Below, one piece after another: positions 43,352-52,193 of a stretch of DNA of 64,000 nt (positions within the stretch are counted from its first letter, which is position 1; every line of letters begins with the position of its first letter). The DNA is from Pseudomonadota bacterium (GTDB taxonomy: Bacteria > Pseudomonadota > Gammaproteobacteria > Pseudomonadales > Oleiphilaceae). A model generated the notes under the pieces. That model was not told the origin of the DNA, ran no database searches, and was given only the letters and a program-made list of their open reading frames with translations. Made by a program: the position numbers and the translations under genes. The DNA is taken from positions 62,001 through 126,000 of the forward strand of contig PDPE01000026.1 of the NCBI GenBank assembly GCA_002747395.1, given 5' to 3'.

Positions 43352-44947
43352 ATGGCCAGCCTGCTGGAACAGAATATCAACGCCCTGCAACAGGGAGCCA
43401 ACAGCTGTCTGCAGGAGATAGGCCGCGGCATCGAAAAAGAAGGCCTGCGCACCACCAGAAAAGGCGTGATTGCACAAACCGATCACCCCGCCGCGCTGGG
43501 TCACCCGCTGACCCACCCGCAAATTACCACGGATTATGCCGAATCTCTGCTGGAGCTGATTACTCCGGTTCTACACTCACCCGGACAAGTGATTGACTCC
43601 ATCACGGATATTCATCGCTTTGTCCAGAAAAACCTCGATGATGAATTGATCTGGGCGGGCAGCATGCCCTGTATCATCAATGGCGAAGAAAGCATTGTCG
43701 TTGGCAAGTACGGGGACTCCAACCTGGGCAGGATCAAGCACGTTTACCGTCAGGGATTGGGGGTGCGCTATGGGCGAGTCATGCAGAGTATTGCCGGTAT
43801 GCACTATAACTTCTCGTTACCGGATACCTTCTGGACGTTTTGGCACGAGTACCGGCAATCCCGCCTCAGTCTGCAGGATTTCAAATCTGAGGAATATTTT
43901 GCCCTGATTCGCAACTTCAGACGATACAGTTGGCTGGTCATGTATTTGTTTGGCGCTTCACCCGCGATGGACCAAAGTTTTCTTGAGCCGCACCAGTTGG
44001 AAAAAAGCCATCCGGATCTCAAGCGAATCAACAACCGCTCGGCGTACATGCCCTATGCGACCTCGCTGAGAATGGGAGATATGGGCTACCATAACAATGC
44101 TCAGTCCAGCCTGGCTATCTGTTTCAACAAACTGGACAGCTTCGTTAGCACTCTGGATCAGGCCATTCACACCCCTTATGCCAGATACCAGGAAACAGGC
44201 ACAGAACGAAATGGTGAGTTCATCCAGCTCAGTACCAATATTCTTCAGATTGAAAACGAATACTATAGCTCCATTCGCCCCAAGAGAACTATCTTCAGCG
44301 GCGAAAAGCCGATACATGCGCTCGAACAACGTGGCGTAGAGTATATTGAGGTGCGCTGCCTGGATCTCGACCCCTACTCGCCTGTGGGTGCGACAGAAAG
44401 TCAGATCCGGTTTATGGATGCGTTTCTGGTTTTCTGTCTGTTAACCGACAGCCCCTGGATACAGGATGAAGAGTGCAAACGTATTGACAGCAACTTCGAT
44501 AAAACCGTCACCCGGGGCAGACAGCCAGGCTTGAAGCTGCAATCTGATGGTGGCGAAGTCCTCCTGACAGGCAAGGCAGAACAATTATTCGAGCAGCTAT
44601 CCCTCTCCGCCTCTTTGCTGGATCATTCGGCCAGCCCGGATTCTTCACAGCAGAATGCCAACCTCTATCAAAAAGCCGTATCCGAGCAACGCCTCAAACT
44701 GGATCACCCTGAACTCACTCCCTCCGGCCAGATGATTCTCTCTCTCGAAAACGACCATTCAGACTACGTGGAACTGGTTTGCACCCTGTCTGAACAGCAC
44801 CAGAAAAAGCTGAATGCCCGACCCCTTGATGATGCATGTGAACAAAGCCTGATCAATAAGGCAAAAGAGTCCTTCCTGAAAGAAAAAGCACTGAAAGACA
44901 GTGATAATTGCGATTTTGCAACCTACTTGAACCAGTACCTTATGTAA
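43352..44947 (+). CDS. gshA: Glutamate-cysteine ligase
   Basis: A 531-residue gammaproteobacterial GshA, first enzyme of glutathione synthesis (glutamate + cysteine + ATP). Family marks are the N-terminal IGRGIEKEGLR, TTDYAESLLELITPV, MPCIINGEESIVVGKYG, SIAGMHYNFSLPD and YIEVRCLDLDPYSP. The open frame runs back to 43151 inside tex, but AAGGAG precedes ATG 43352 and fits the conserved start. It may share a transcript with tex. Confidence 0.96.
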   Translation: MASLLEQNINALQQGANSCLQEIGRGIEKEGLRTTRKGVIAQTDHPAALGHPLTHPQITTDYAESLLELITPVLHSPGQVIDSITDIHRFVQKNLDDELIWAGSMPCIINGEESIVVGKYGDSNLGRIKHVYRQGLGVRYGRVMQSIAGMHYNFSLPDTFWTFWHEYRQSRLSLQDFKSEEYFALIRNFRRYSWLVMYLFGASPAMDQSFLEPHQLEKSHPDLKRINNRSAYMPYATSLRMGDMGYHNNAQSSLAICFNKLDSFVSTLDQAIHTPYARYQETGTERNGEFIQLSTNILQIENEYYSSIRPKRTIFSGEKPIHALEQRGVEYIEVRCLDLDPYSPVGATESQIRFMDAFLVFCLLTDSPWIQDEECKRIDSNFDKTVTRGRQPGLKLQSDGGEVLLTGKAEQLFEQLSLSASLLDHSASPDSSQQNANLYQKAVSEQRLKLDHPELTPSGQMILSLENDHSDYVELVCTLSEQHQKKLNARPLDDACEQSLINKAKESFLKEKALKDSDNCDFATYLNQYLM

Positions 44948-45181
44948 GCGTTACTTGCAGCACAGTTTTAACATAAGCGCATTGTCGATTGGGAATGGCT
45001 GTGTTATTTTTTCTGGCACAGGTTACAAATTGCTACATATTGTCACAAATATGAGGCAGGAGTCGGCAATGTGTTGCGATTCTGTCTGGTGGCCGCAACA
45101 TGCACTGCACTGCATGGCAGCCAGCGGCTAACTACTCGGGAAGAGTCGCAGGAACTGCACAGTCAATAAAGGAGAATCATC

Positions 45182-45388
45182 ATGGCGAAAGACTTCACAT
45201 CAGGCTGGGATATCGAGTCCCTGAACAAATCCTATCGCCAGGGGTACATAGCCGGTACGATGGGCATGGGCCGGGATCGCTGTCCTTACCACGGAGAAAT
45301 CATTGCTGCATCCTGGGAAGCAGGGTGGGAAGATGGATTGGATGAATCCCGGCTGAAACAATCCGGAAATGTTCGGCAATCCGCCTGA
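45182..45388 (+). CDS. rmf: Ribosome modulation factor
   Basis: A 68-residue RMF-family protein that pairs 70S ribosomes into inactive 100S dimers in stationary phase. The family pattern is clear: SYRQGYIAGTMG, DRCPYHGEII, then SWEAGWEDGLDE. An AAAGGAGAA ribosome site precedes ATG 45182. Upstream is a 234-bp gap from gshA with GTTACAAA-type repeats at about 45022-45050. Downstream it converges on the FliL-like gene. Confidence 0.9.
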   Translation: MAKDFTSGWDIESLNKSYRQGYIAGTMGMGRDRCPYHGEIIAASWEAGWEDGLDESRLKQSGNVRQSA

Positions 45389-45476
45389 GACAACACACCG
45401 GTGAACACGAGGGCGGGAACAGTCGCCTTGGTGTCCTCGTGATGCTCCACTCCCCCCTTCTCCCTGTTATCTCCTG

Positions 45477-45917
45477 TCAGCGTTGAACCACAAAATTGGT
45501 GAACAGCAAATCATCAACAGTCGCTGTTTCATCCTCGTCTCTGAGCACCTTGTTTACCGCTTTCAGGGCATCTTTACGCACCATTTCCTGCGCCTGGCCT
45601 GCAGCCATGGACTCGGCAGACTGGCTGCTCAGCAAGAACACGATCTCATTTCTAAGATTGGGCATATGGCGAAGAACAGCCTGCTCGGCATCCGGACTTG
45701 AAACCCGAAGCGAAATTTCTGCCTTCACATATTTCATTTTTCGAGTGACCGGCTCGCCATAATTGGTGACAAAAGCCGGTTCCATTTTTACGTAGACAGT
45801 CCTCGCCACCGGTGCCACTCCCTCTTCATCCTCTGCCACGACATAACCACTGGCAACGATAAGGCTGGCCGAAACAAAAACGAGTGTGTAAAGCTGAAAG
45901 AGTCCAGGTATTTGCAT
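45477..45917 (-). CDS. FliL-like secreted or membrane-anchored protein
   Basis: A 146-residue protein with an N-terminal hydrophobic segment (about 8-25; LYTLVFVSASLIVASGYVVA) serving as signal or anchor. A FliL-type domain follows: YVKMEPAFVTNYG, KYVKAEISLRVSS, RHMPNLRNEIVFLLSSQS, ending in VDDLLFTNFVVQR. FliL supports the flagellar stator. Stand-alone homologues far from flagellar genes, as here, have unclear roles. The frame extends to 46007, but those codons lack a ribosome site and the Met at 45917 starts the signal segment. No flagellar genes are in the window. Confidence 0.8.
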   Translation of the reverse strand: MQIPGLFQLYTLVFVSASLIVASGYVVAEDEEGVAPVARTVYVKMEPAFVTNYGEPVTRKMKYVKAEISLRVSSPDAEQAVLRHMPNLRNEIVFLLSSQSAESMAAGQAQEMVRKDALKAVNKVLRDEDETATVDDLLFTNFVVQR

Positions 45918-46191
45918 GGTTTTGTAATTTCGATATGTCGTCCGTAAAACTGAAAACCTGACAGTGATTGAGTGTACTGTGATCGAGTGCGAAACGGCCT
46001 TATTCAACTCGCCTCACACAATCAGTCTAGCTCAAAAAGCGGCGTTTGCCGCCAAATTTGATTACCGTCTGTAACTGCTCCACCCTCCCTGCGGAGGGGT
46101 GGGCAAGATGCACCCGTCTTACCATTGACTTTACAAAAAGCCTGTTGCCATAATAACTGCCACAAAAATCATGTCCCAAGGAAATTGCACA

Positions 46192-46698
46192 GTGTTACTA
46201 CCCTCCACCCGAGTTATCTATTTTTCCATATTTTTCCTTTGCGCCTTTCTGATGAGTGGAGCCTTTTTCTTTGAGTTCGTTATGGGTCTGGAGCCCTGCC
46301 CGCTTTGCATGGCACAGCGTGTGGCAGTGATACTGATAGGCACATTTGCCCTGTTGGCCGGAATACATAATCCGGGCAAGACCGGCAAAGTGGTCTACGG
46401 GCTGTTCGTGTTATCCGCCTGTGCTCTGGGGGTCGGGCTTGCCGCTCGCCAGGTATGGCTGCAAAGCCTGCCGGAAGACCTGGTTCCGGCCTGTGGTCCC
46501 GGGATTTACTACATGCTGGATGTGTTGCCCATTACCGACGTAGTCCGGTCCATGCTTACCGGGTCTGGCGACTGTGCGGAAGTATTATGGCGAGATCCGG
46601 TTCTGAAACTGAGTATTCCCGGCTGGACACTGGTGTGGTTCAGCTTTATGACTCTGGTGTCTCTTTTTCTGATCGCACGCAAAGAGCCCCGGGGTTGA
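46192..46698 (+). CDS. dsbB: DsbB disulfide bond formation protein
   Basis: A DsbB with four membrane helices that reoxidises periplasmic DsbA using quinone. The first loop has the CPLC redox pair after GAFFFEFVMGLEP; the second loop has Cys in PACGPG and GDCAEV. I choose GTG 46192 (168 residues), because AAGGAAA lies 8 bases upstream; the ATG at 46171 (175 residues) has no site. Plus strand, 220 bp before rsd. dsbB next to rsd/algQ is a Pseudomonas-like arrangement. Confidence 0.93.
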   Translation: MLLPSTRVIYFSIFFLCAFLMSGAFFFEFVMGLEPCPLCMAQRVAVILIGTFALLAGIHNPGKTGKVVYGLFVLSACALGVGLAARQVWLQSLPEDLVPACGPGIYYMLDVLPITDVVRSMLTGSGDCAEVLWRDPVLKLSIPGWTLVWFSFMTLVSLFLIARKEPRG

Positions 46699-46918
46699 GT
46701 CAGGGCTTCCCGGTTTTTTCAATCCGATAAGAAATACTTGCTCCACAGGGTAAATTTGGTTAGCTTTATATCCATGAAGTTTACGTTCGCTTCACCTGAG
46801 CACCATGCGTAAATCAGAACTCAAGGCAACGATATGGAGTTTGGTTTGTTATTTGTAAAAGTGACGACAACGGGTTCAGCTTTCAACAAGGAAGCGGAGC
46901 CTGGGGGAGAGATGAAAT

Positions 46919-47392
46919 ATGCTCGATAATTGTAATAATGCCAAAGAGCGTTGGGGTGGTGTCAGCGAGATTATTGACCGCTGGTTGAAAGAAAGAAAAA
47001 ACCTGATTGTTCGATTTTGTGAAATTTCAGGTGTAGTCGACCTTTCGAAAATTGATAAAGTCAGCGAGCATTTTCAAAACTTTTGCCAGGTTCTTCTGGA
47101 TTATGTGTCGGCAGGCCATTTTGAAGTCTATGATCAGTTGATTCAGGAAGCCAGAGAGTTTAATGATGGTGGTGTTGAGCTGGCGGATAAAATTATCCCG
47201 TCGATTGAAAAAACGACCGAACAAATCGTTAAATTCAATGACCGTTTCGATGTGACTGAGAAGTGTGAAAAAGGAATTCAGTTGTTACTTGATGATCTCT
47301 CACAATTGGGTGAAGCACTGGAAGAAAGGTTTGAACTGGAAGATGTACTGATTGAAGCCCTGCACAATGCACATGCAGATCAGGTGGCATAA
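46919..47392 (+). CDS. rsd: Anti-sigma-70 factor Rsd/AlgQ
   Basis: A 157-residue Rsd/AlgQ-family helical protein. These bind region 4 of sigma-70 and free core RNA polymerase for alternative sigma factors. Family segments are ERWGGVSEIIDRWLKERKNL (7-26 or so), FCQVLLDYVSAGHFEVYDQL, and a C-terminal FELEDVLIEALH. GGGGGAGAG stands 7 bases before ATG 46919. It is located between dsbB and a WD40-type lipoprotein gene. Confidence 0.92.
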   Translation: MLDNCNNAKERWGGVSEIIDRWLKERKNLIVRFCEISGVVDLSKIDKVSEHFQNFCQVLLDYVSAGHFEVYDQLIQEAREFNDGGVELADKIIPSIEKTTEQIVKFNDRFDVTEKCEKGIQLLLDDLSQLGEALEERFELEDVLIEALHNAHADQVA

Positions 47393-47474
47393 ACCGGCCC
47401 TTCCGGGAACGGCGGACTGGAAGAGCGTCGCCTGGAGTTGCATACCCGGAACTTCACTATTCCCCTGGTAGCAT

Positions 47475-48464
47475 ATGTCCCTTTACTCCGTTTACAATGG
47501 TGCTGTTCGTACGTATCGATTCATTTTTTTGCTGGTGGCCCTGGTCGCCCTCTCCGCCTGTGACAGCGGAGAATCTCCCGCCAGAACATGGAAATATGCG
47601 GCACAGGGTATACTTGGTGCGGACTTGTCCCCGGACGGAAAAAACGCCTTGATCGGCTCGATACATCATGGTGGAAGTTTTTGGGATGTAGCAAAAGGCG
47701 AGCGTCTGTTCAACTGGAATCACAAAAAGGGTGACTACAGTACTATCAGGGCAGTTGCCATTTCCGGTGATGGCAAGACCGCCATTACCGCCGAGGGCAA
47801 TACCCTGGTCGTGTGGAATACCCGAACCGGCAAACCTCTCGCATTTTGGCAGACGCCAGACCAGGTTGTTTTGGTCAGGCTGTCAGAAAATGGCCGATTT
47901 GCATTGATGGGCTTGATGAACAATACCGCGACCTATTTCGATCTTGCGCTGGGAGGAGGGGTGCTGACCCTTGACCACGACGACAGGATTCGTGCATTGG
48001 GCCTGACTCCGGATGGCAAATACGCGATTACCGGTTCCGGCGACTTCACTGCAATACTGTGGGATCTCCGCAGCGGCAAGCCTGTACACAGGTTCATCCA
48101 TGACAACCAGATAGGCAGCGTTGCCATTTCACCCGATGGGAAATACGCCTTCAGTGCTGCTCAAAGGGAAAATGCGGTCATCTGGAACGCCAGAACCGGA
48201 AAACCCCGGGCAGAACTCGCCTACCGGAATACCAACTTCACCAGTGCCAGGTTTTCAGAAAAGGGTAACAGGCTGCTACTCGGAACCTTTCAGGGAAAGG
48301 TCTACCTGATTGATGTGAAATCCAGCAAAGAGCTCAAAAGCTGGCACGCCACGCCACGCAAAATATGGGGTGGAGCATCCAGCAAGGCAATCCTGAGTGT
48401 CGGTTTTTCAGGTAAGGGGTTTTATGCGATCTCATCCGATGGCATGGTGGCTCGTCTGCAATAA
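47475..48464 (+). CDS. WD40-repeat lipoprotein
   Basis: A 329-residue lipoprotein with lipobox LSAC (Cys29). A beta-propeller follows, made of WD40/YVTN-like repeats marked by LSPDGKNALIG, AISGDGKTAITA, LTPDGKYAITGSGD, AISPDGKYAFSA and repeated WNARTGKP-like ends. About six or seven blades are visible. It should face the periplasm, anchored to the inner or outer membrane. The residue after Cys29 is Asp, which in the classic rule favours inner-membrane retention. Ligand and function are unknown. It lies 82 bp after rsd and converges on the FKBP gene over a shared hairpin. Confidence 0.85.
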   Translation: MSLYSVYNGAVRTYRFIFLLVALVALSACDSGESPARTWKYAAQGILGADLSPDGKNALIGSIHHGGSFWDVAKGERLFNWNHKKGDYSTIRAVAISGDGKTAITAEGNTLVVWNTRTGKPLAFWQTPDQVVLVRLSENGRFALMGLMNNTATYFDLALGGGVLTLDHDDRIRALGLTPDGKYAITGSGDFTAILWDLRSGKPVHRFIHDNQIGSVAISPDGKYAFSAAQRENAVIWNARTGKPRAELAYRNTNFTSARFSEKGNRLLLGTFQGKVYLIDVKSSKELKSWHATPRKIWGGASSKAILSVGFSGKGFYAISSDGMVARLQ

Positions 48465-48489
48465 AAAAGACACCCTGGTGGAGGTGTCT
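48462..48489 (-). terminator. Intrinsic terminator of the FKBP gene
   Basis: GACACC (48469-48474) and GGTGTC (48483-48488) form a stem. On the minus strand the hairpin is followed by TTTTTT, a good rho-independent signal after the FKBP stop (48507). On the plus strand it may also slow readthrough from the WD40 gene. Confidence 0.75.
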
Positions 48490-48506
48490 CGATAAATCAC
48501 GTTCTG

Positions 48507-49208
48507 TTATTTTTCTTTCTTTTTCACTTTCAATAACTCGACTTCAAATAACAGCACTTCATTCGGGCCAATGCTGCGATTGCCGCCGGGCCCGTAGGCC
48601 AGACTTGAGGGAATAAACAACTGCCACTTGTCTCCTTCCGACATAAGCTGCAACGCCTCGGTCCACCCGGGAATCACCCCGTTGACCGCAAAAGACACCG
48701 GCTCCCCCCGCTGAATCGAACTGTCAAATACCGTGCCGTCAATCAGGCTGCCTTCATAATGTACCGTTACGGTATCTTCAGCACCAGGCCTGGGGCCTGT
48801 ACCCTTTGCAAGTACCTTGTACTGAAGGCCGCTGTCAGTGGTCTTTACACCCGGCCCGGTTTTGTTTTCAGCCAGGAAGGATTCTCCCTTTTTCAGGTTT
48901 TCTTCAGCAGATTTTTCAAACTTTGCCATACGATCCATTTGCTGTTTTTGGTGGTGTTTCTGAACGGCAGCCTGCATCTGTTGCATGGTCAACAAGGGGG
49001 TTCCTCCGTGCATGGCATCTTTCATGCCCTGAACAAACGAGCCTATATCCAGGGCGGGGAACTCGCTATGCATTTGCTTCCCAAGCATCATGCCGAAACT
49101 GTAGCTGACTTTCTGGTCGTCGCTTTCCAGTGTTTTTACGCCCTCGGCCGACACAGCAGAAACAGAAGCGGCACTAAAGACGGCGGCTGCAAGTAATACT
49201 TTTTTCAT
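48507..49208 (-). CDS. fkpA: Periplasmic FKBP-type peptidyl-prolyl isomerase
   Basis: A 233-residue FkpA/Mip-type isomerase. A signal peptide (about 1-21, cleaved near VSA/EGVKT) leads to an N-terminal dimerisation helix region (YSFGMMLGKQM, FVQGMKDAMHG). The FKBP domain (about 125-227) has VTVHYEGSLIDGTVFDSS, VIPGWTEALQLM and IPSSLAYGP. It assists folding of periplasmic and outer-membrane proteins. The Lys-rich C-terminus (KVKKKEK) is typical. The gene stands alone, with its own terminator downstream. Confidence 0.92.
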   Translation of the reverse strand: MKKVLLAAAVFSAASVSAVSAEGVKTLESDDQKVSYSFGMMLGKQMHSEFPALDIGSFVQGMKDAMHGGTPLLTMQQMQAAVQKHHQKQQMDRMAKFEKSAEENLKKGESFLAENKTGPGVKTTDSGLQYKVLAKGTGPRPGAEDTVTVHYEGSLIDGTVFDSSIQRGEPVSFAVNGVIPGWTEALQLMSEGDKWQLFIPSSLAYGPGGNRSIGPNEVLLFEVELLKVKKKEK

Positions 49209-49276
49209 TCAATTAACCTTTTCGTTATGGATAACATCTACTTGTTTACCTTGCTGTACTACAACAAGCAGGATAA

Positions 49277-49312
49277 ATTTAAAACCTGATGGCCTTTGAC
49301 AACCATCAGGTT
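49277..49312 (-). terminator. Intrinsic terminator of the DUF4124 gene
   Basis: AACCTGATGG (49283-49292) and CCATCAGGTT (49303-49312) pair perfectly over 10 bp. On the minus strand the hairpin runs into TTTTAAATTT. A second small hairpin (CACCTG/CAGGTG) lies at about 49323-49343, nearer the gene. Confidence 0.8.
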
Positions 49313-49373
49313 CGTCATACGACACCTGGCGCATTGTCAGGTGCCGGTGCCTGTTTTTCTAAAAATCAGCCCC

Positions 49374-49871
49374 TTAAAAGTCAGACTCTAACGCCTTGTT
49401 TCTTTCATTCATCCTGTTTTTTACCCTGTGGGCATCTTCAACCAGGTTCATCGCATTTTCAATAGTCAGGATGTCCCCGGTGTTTTGGGACAGGTCACCC
49501 TGAGCAGGCTCTTGCACAGAGCCACCTCTGTTTGATCGTGTTGATACAGAAGAATCTGCCAGGGTATCTGCCTCATCGGGCGGAATCGCTTTTATAATGT
49601 TCGTATTGGCATGCACCGTAACCACTTCATACTTTTTCCCAGGCTCCGGTGGCTGGTCACTATAGTGCCACTGCCCCTGATTGTCTTGCCATTTGTAAAA
49701 CCGGGACGAGCTGCCTGTGCCGGGTACAGGGGGGACGAGTGATTTCGGCTTGAAATCCGAAAGGCCGGGCAGGCTCAGCAAAGGTTCACCGTTTTTGTTA
49801 TCGATAAAGAAGGGGGCACCAAGCGCGACTCCCAATATGCCCAGGGTGACAATACGATAAACCCGTTTCAT
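49374..49871 (-). CDS. DUF4124 domain protein
   Basis: A 165-residue protein with an N-terminal hydrophobic segment (VTLGILGVALGAPFFI, about 8-23) as signal anchor. A DUF4124 motif follows at about 58-80 (FYKWQDNQGQWHYSDQPPEP). The rest is Ser/Asp-rich and probably flexible, with a helical charged C-terminus. Such proteins face the periplasm; function is unknown. Start ATG 49871. Confidence 0.82.
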   Translation of the reverse strand: MKRVYRIVTLGILGVALGAPFFIDNKNGEPLLSLPGLSDFKPKSLVPPVPGTGSSSRFYKWQDNQGQWHYSDQPPEPGKKYEVVTVHANTNIIKAIPPDEADTLADSSVSTRSNRGGSVQEPAQGDLSQNTGDILTIENAMNLVEDAHRVKNRMNERNKALESDF

Positions 49872-50219
49872 AACTCGCCGTCCTGATAATTGCTATTTGT
49901 TGCTACCTGTTACTGCTTGCTATCTGTTACTACTGACTATCTGTTACCACTTGCTATCAGTTACTGCCGGTGCTTGCTCACCATTTGAGATTGTAACGCC
50001 TGCTGCCGGAAGGCGGCCTTTCGATAATATGTCATGTGAGTCTATAATTACAGATAGCGCAGTGTTATTGGTATCAATTACAATTGATTAGTCCCCGTTC
50101 ACGACTCCCTGAACACAATACATTCATCGGGTTCAAAGAAAAATTGCCTGAACATTATTGTTTATTAATGATTTTGCGTATCTATTCACCATGAACCCGA
50201 GCCACTATCCCGAGCGATT
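49872..50219. other. Divergent gap with short tandem repeats
   Basis: 348 bp between the divergent DUF4124 and ABC-F genes. From 49889 to 49972, four or more imperfect units of the pattern TTGCTATCTGTTACTAC (17-20 bp period) occur. A short inverted repeat (GCCTGCTGCCGG/AAGGCGGC) lies near 49997-50019. The rest is AT-rich and should carry promoters. No gene was recognised. Confidence 0.55.
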
Positions 50220-52130
50220 ATGATAAAACTTCAAGACCTGAGCTTGCAGAGAGGCGGGAATTTCCTGCTCGAACAAGCCAGCCTCACCCTGTTTGACAGC
50301 CAGAAGGTGGCCATTATCGGGGCCAACGGGGCAGGCAAATCCAGTTTGTTCAAACTCCTGTTGGGAGAGCTTTCCCCGGATCAGGGTTCACTGCAGTTGC
50401 CGGGTAATAGCCGAATCAGCCATATGGCGCAGGAAACACCCCATACCGATAAGACAGCCCTGAATTATGTGCTGGCTGGTGACGGTGCTCTGGAGGCCGT
50501 TCAGTTGCAACTGCAACAAGCCGAAGACTCCGGAGATATGGAAAAAATCTCCAGTCTGCATGAACAGTTGGATCGGATTGACGGGTATCAGGCCAAAAAT
50601 CGCGCAGAAAAACTGTTGCACGGGCTGGGGTTTGAACAAGGCCAGATGGACTTGCCCGTCTCCAGTTTTTCCGGTGGCTGGCGCATTCGCCTTAACCTGG
50701 CTCGCGCTCTCATGTGCCCTTCAGATATTCTGTTACTGGATGAACCGACCAATCACCTGGATCTGGACGCGACGCTCTGGCTGGAAAAATGGCTGAATTC
50801 CTATCCGGGAATGCTTTTGCTGATTTCCCATGACAGGGATTTCATAGACCGGGTTGCGCAGATTATCGTCCATTTTGATCAACGCCGGTTAATCAGCTAT
50901 ACCGGCAACTATTCTTCCTTTGAGAAGCAAAAGGCGGAACGCCTGGCACAGCAACAGGCCGCCTTTGAAAAACAGCAGACCCGCAAAGCCGAAATAGAGG
51001 ATTTTGTCAGGCGATTCAGAGCCAAGGCAACCAAGGCGAGGCAGGCGCAAAGCCGGTTGAAAGAGTTGGAAAGAATGGAAGAAATTGCCCCTGCTCATAT
51101 CGACTCTCCCTTCCATTTCAGTTTTCCTTGCAGTGATAAAATGTCTACGCCGCTGGTCAGTCTGAATCAGGCATCGCTCGGTTATTGCCCGGATCAACCG
51201 GTTTTAGGCGGGGTTCGACTGTCAATATTGCCTGGTACGCGAGTCGGCCTGCTCGGGCGCAACGGAGCTGGCAAATCGACACTTATCAAGTCACTGACAG
51301 ATGACATTCCGCTCCTGGCAGGGGAGAAAACCACAGGGCAGCATCTGGCTATCGGCTACTTTGCACAACATCAACTGGAGGCGCTGGACTTGAAAGCCAG
51401 CCCTTTTTTACATATACAGCGGTTGTCACCACAAGCAACAGATCAGGAAATACGCAATTTTCTCGGTGGCTTCGGTTTTACCGGTGATGACGCTCTGGCA
51501 CCGGTCGACACCTTTTCAGGTGGACAAAAAGCTCGCCTGGCACTGGCTCTTATCGCCTGGCTAAAGCCCAATGTTCTGTTGCTTGACGAACCCACCAACC
51601 ACCTTGATCTGGAAATGAGACATGCGATGACTGTCGCTCTCCAGGGTTTTGCCGGTGCCATCATTGTTGTTTCACACGACAGGCATCTGTTGAAAAACAC
51701 TGTGGATCAGTTCTGGCTGGTGGACAGTGGCAAGGTTACCGACTTTGACGGTGATCTGGATGATTACGAGAAATGGTTGTCGGGTAGAGAGAGGCCGGTT
51801 ACACCAAAGGAAGCCCGCATGCCTTCCCCGCAAAGCGCCGGGGATAAAAAGCGCAACAAGCGATTGGCTGCCGAGAAACGGAAAAAAATCAGCCCGCTAA
51901 AAAAAGAGCTGGAAAAGATAGAGCATCATATATCGATGCACCAAAAAACAGCAGAAGAACTGGAAGCGCAGCTTGGCCTGGAAGATATTTACTCCGAGGG
52001 TCGTAAAGAGGATCTGAAGGCACTCCTGCAACACCAGGCAGGGGTTCGTTCGGAACTGGACTCGCTGGAAGAGCAATGGCTGGCCCTCAGCGAGACAATA
52101 GAGGAAATGGAAAGTAACGAGGACAGGTAA
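50220..52130 (+). CDS. yheS: ABC-F family ATPase (YheS type)
   Basis: A 636-residue soluble ABC-F protein with two ATPase domains and no membrane part. The first cassette has Walker A GANGAGKSS, signature FSGGWRIRLNLA and LLLDEPTNHLD; the second has GRNGAGKST, FSGGQKARLALA and LLLDEPTNHLD. The inter-domain linker (RRFRAKATKARQAQSRLKEL) and the charged coiled-coil C-terminus fit YheS. ABC-F proteins act on ribosomes at the E site. YheS helps with difficult nascent chains. Single gene, plus strand. Confidence 0.92.
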   Translation: MIKLQDLSLQRGGNFLLEQASLTLFDSQKVAIIGANGAGKSSLFKLLLGELSPDQGSLQLPGNSRISHMAQETPHTDKTALNYVLAGDGALEAVQLQLQQAEDSGDMEKISSLHEQLDRIDGYQAKNRAEKLLHGLGFEQGQMDLPVSSFSGGWRIRLNLARALMCPSDILLLDEPTNHLDLDATLWLEKWLNSYPGMLLLISHDRDFIDRVAQIIVHFDQRRLISYTGNYSSFEKQKAERLAQQQAAFEKQQTRKAEIEDFVRRFRAKATKARQAQSRLKELERMEEIAPAHIDSPFHFSFPCSDKMSTPLVSLNQASLGYCPDQPVLGGVRLSILPGTRVGLLGRNGAGKSTLIKSLTDDIPLLAGEKTTGQHLAIGYFAQHQLEALDLKASPFLHIQRLSPQATDQEIRNFLGGFGFTGDDALAPVDTFSGGQKARLALALIAWLKPNVLLLDEPTNHLDLEMRHAMTVALQGFAGAIIVVSHDRHLLKNTVDQFWLVDSGKVTDFDGDLDDYEKWLSGRERPVTPKEARMPSPQSAGDKKRNKRLAAEKRKKISPLKKELEKIEHHISMHQKTAEELEAQLGLEDIYSEGRKEDLKALLQHQAGVRSELDSLEEQWLALSETIEEMESNEDR

Positions 52131-52193
52131 TGGTATCGGGAGTCCTGCTCGATCTTTCCGGAAAAAAGTCGTGTTTTTACTGTGGCTTTGCCT

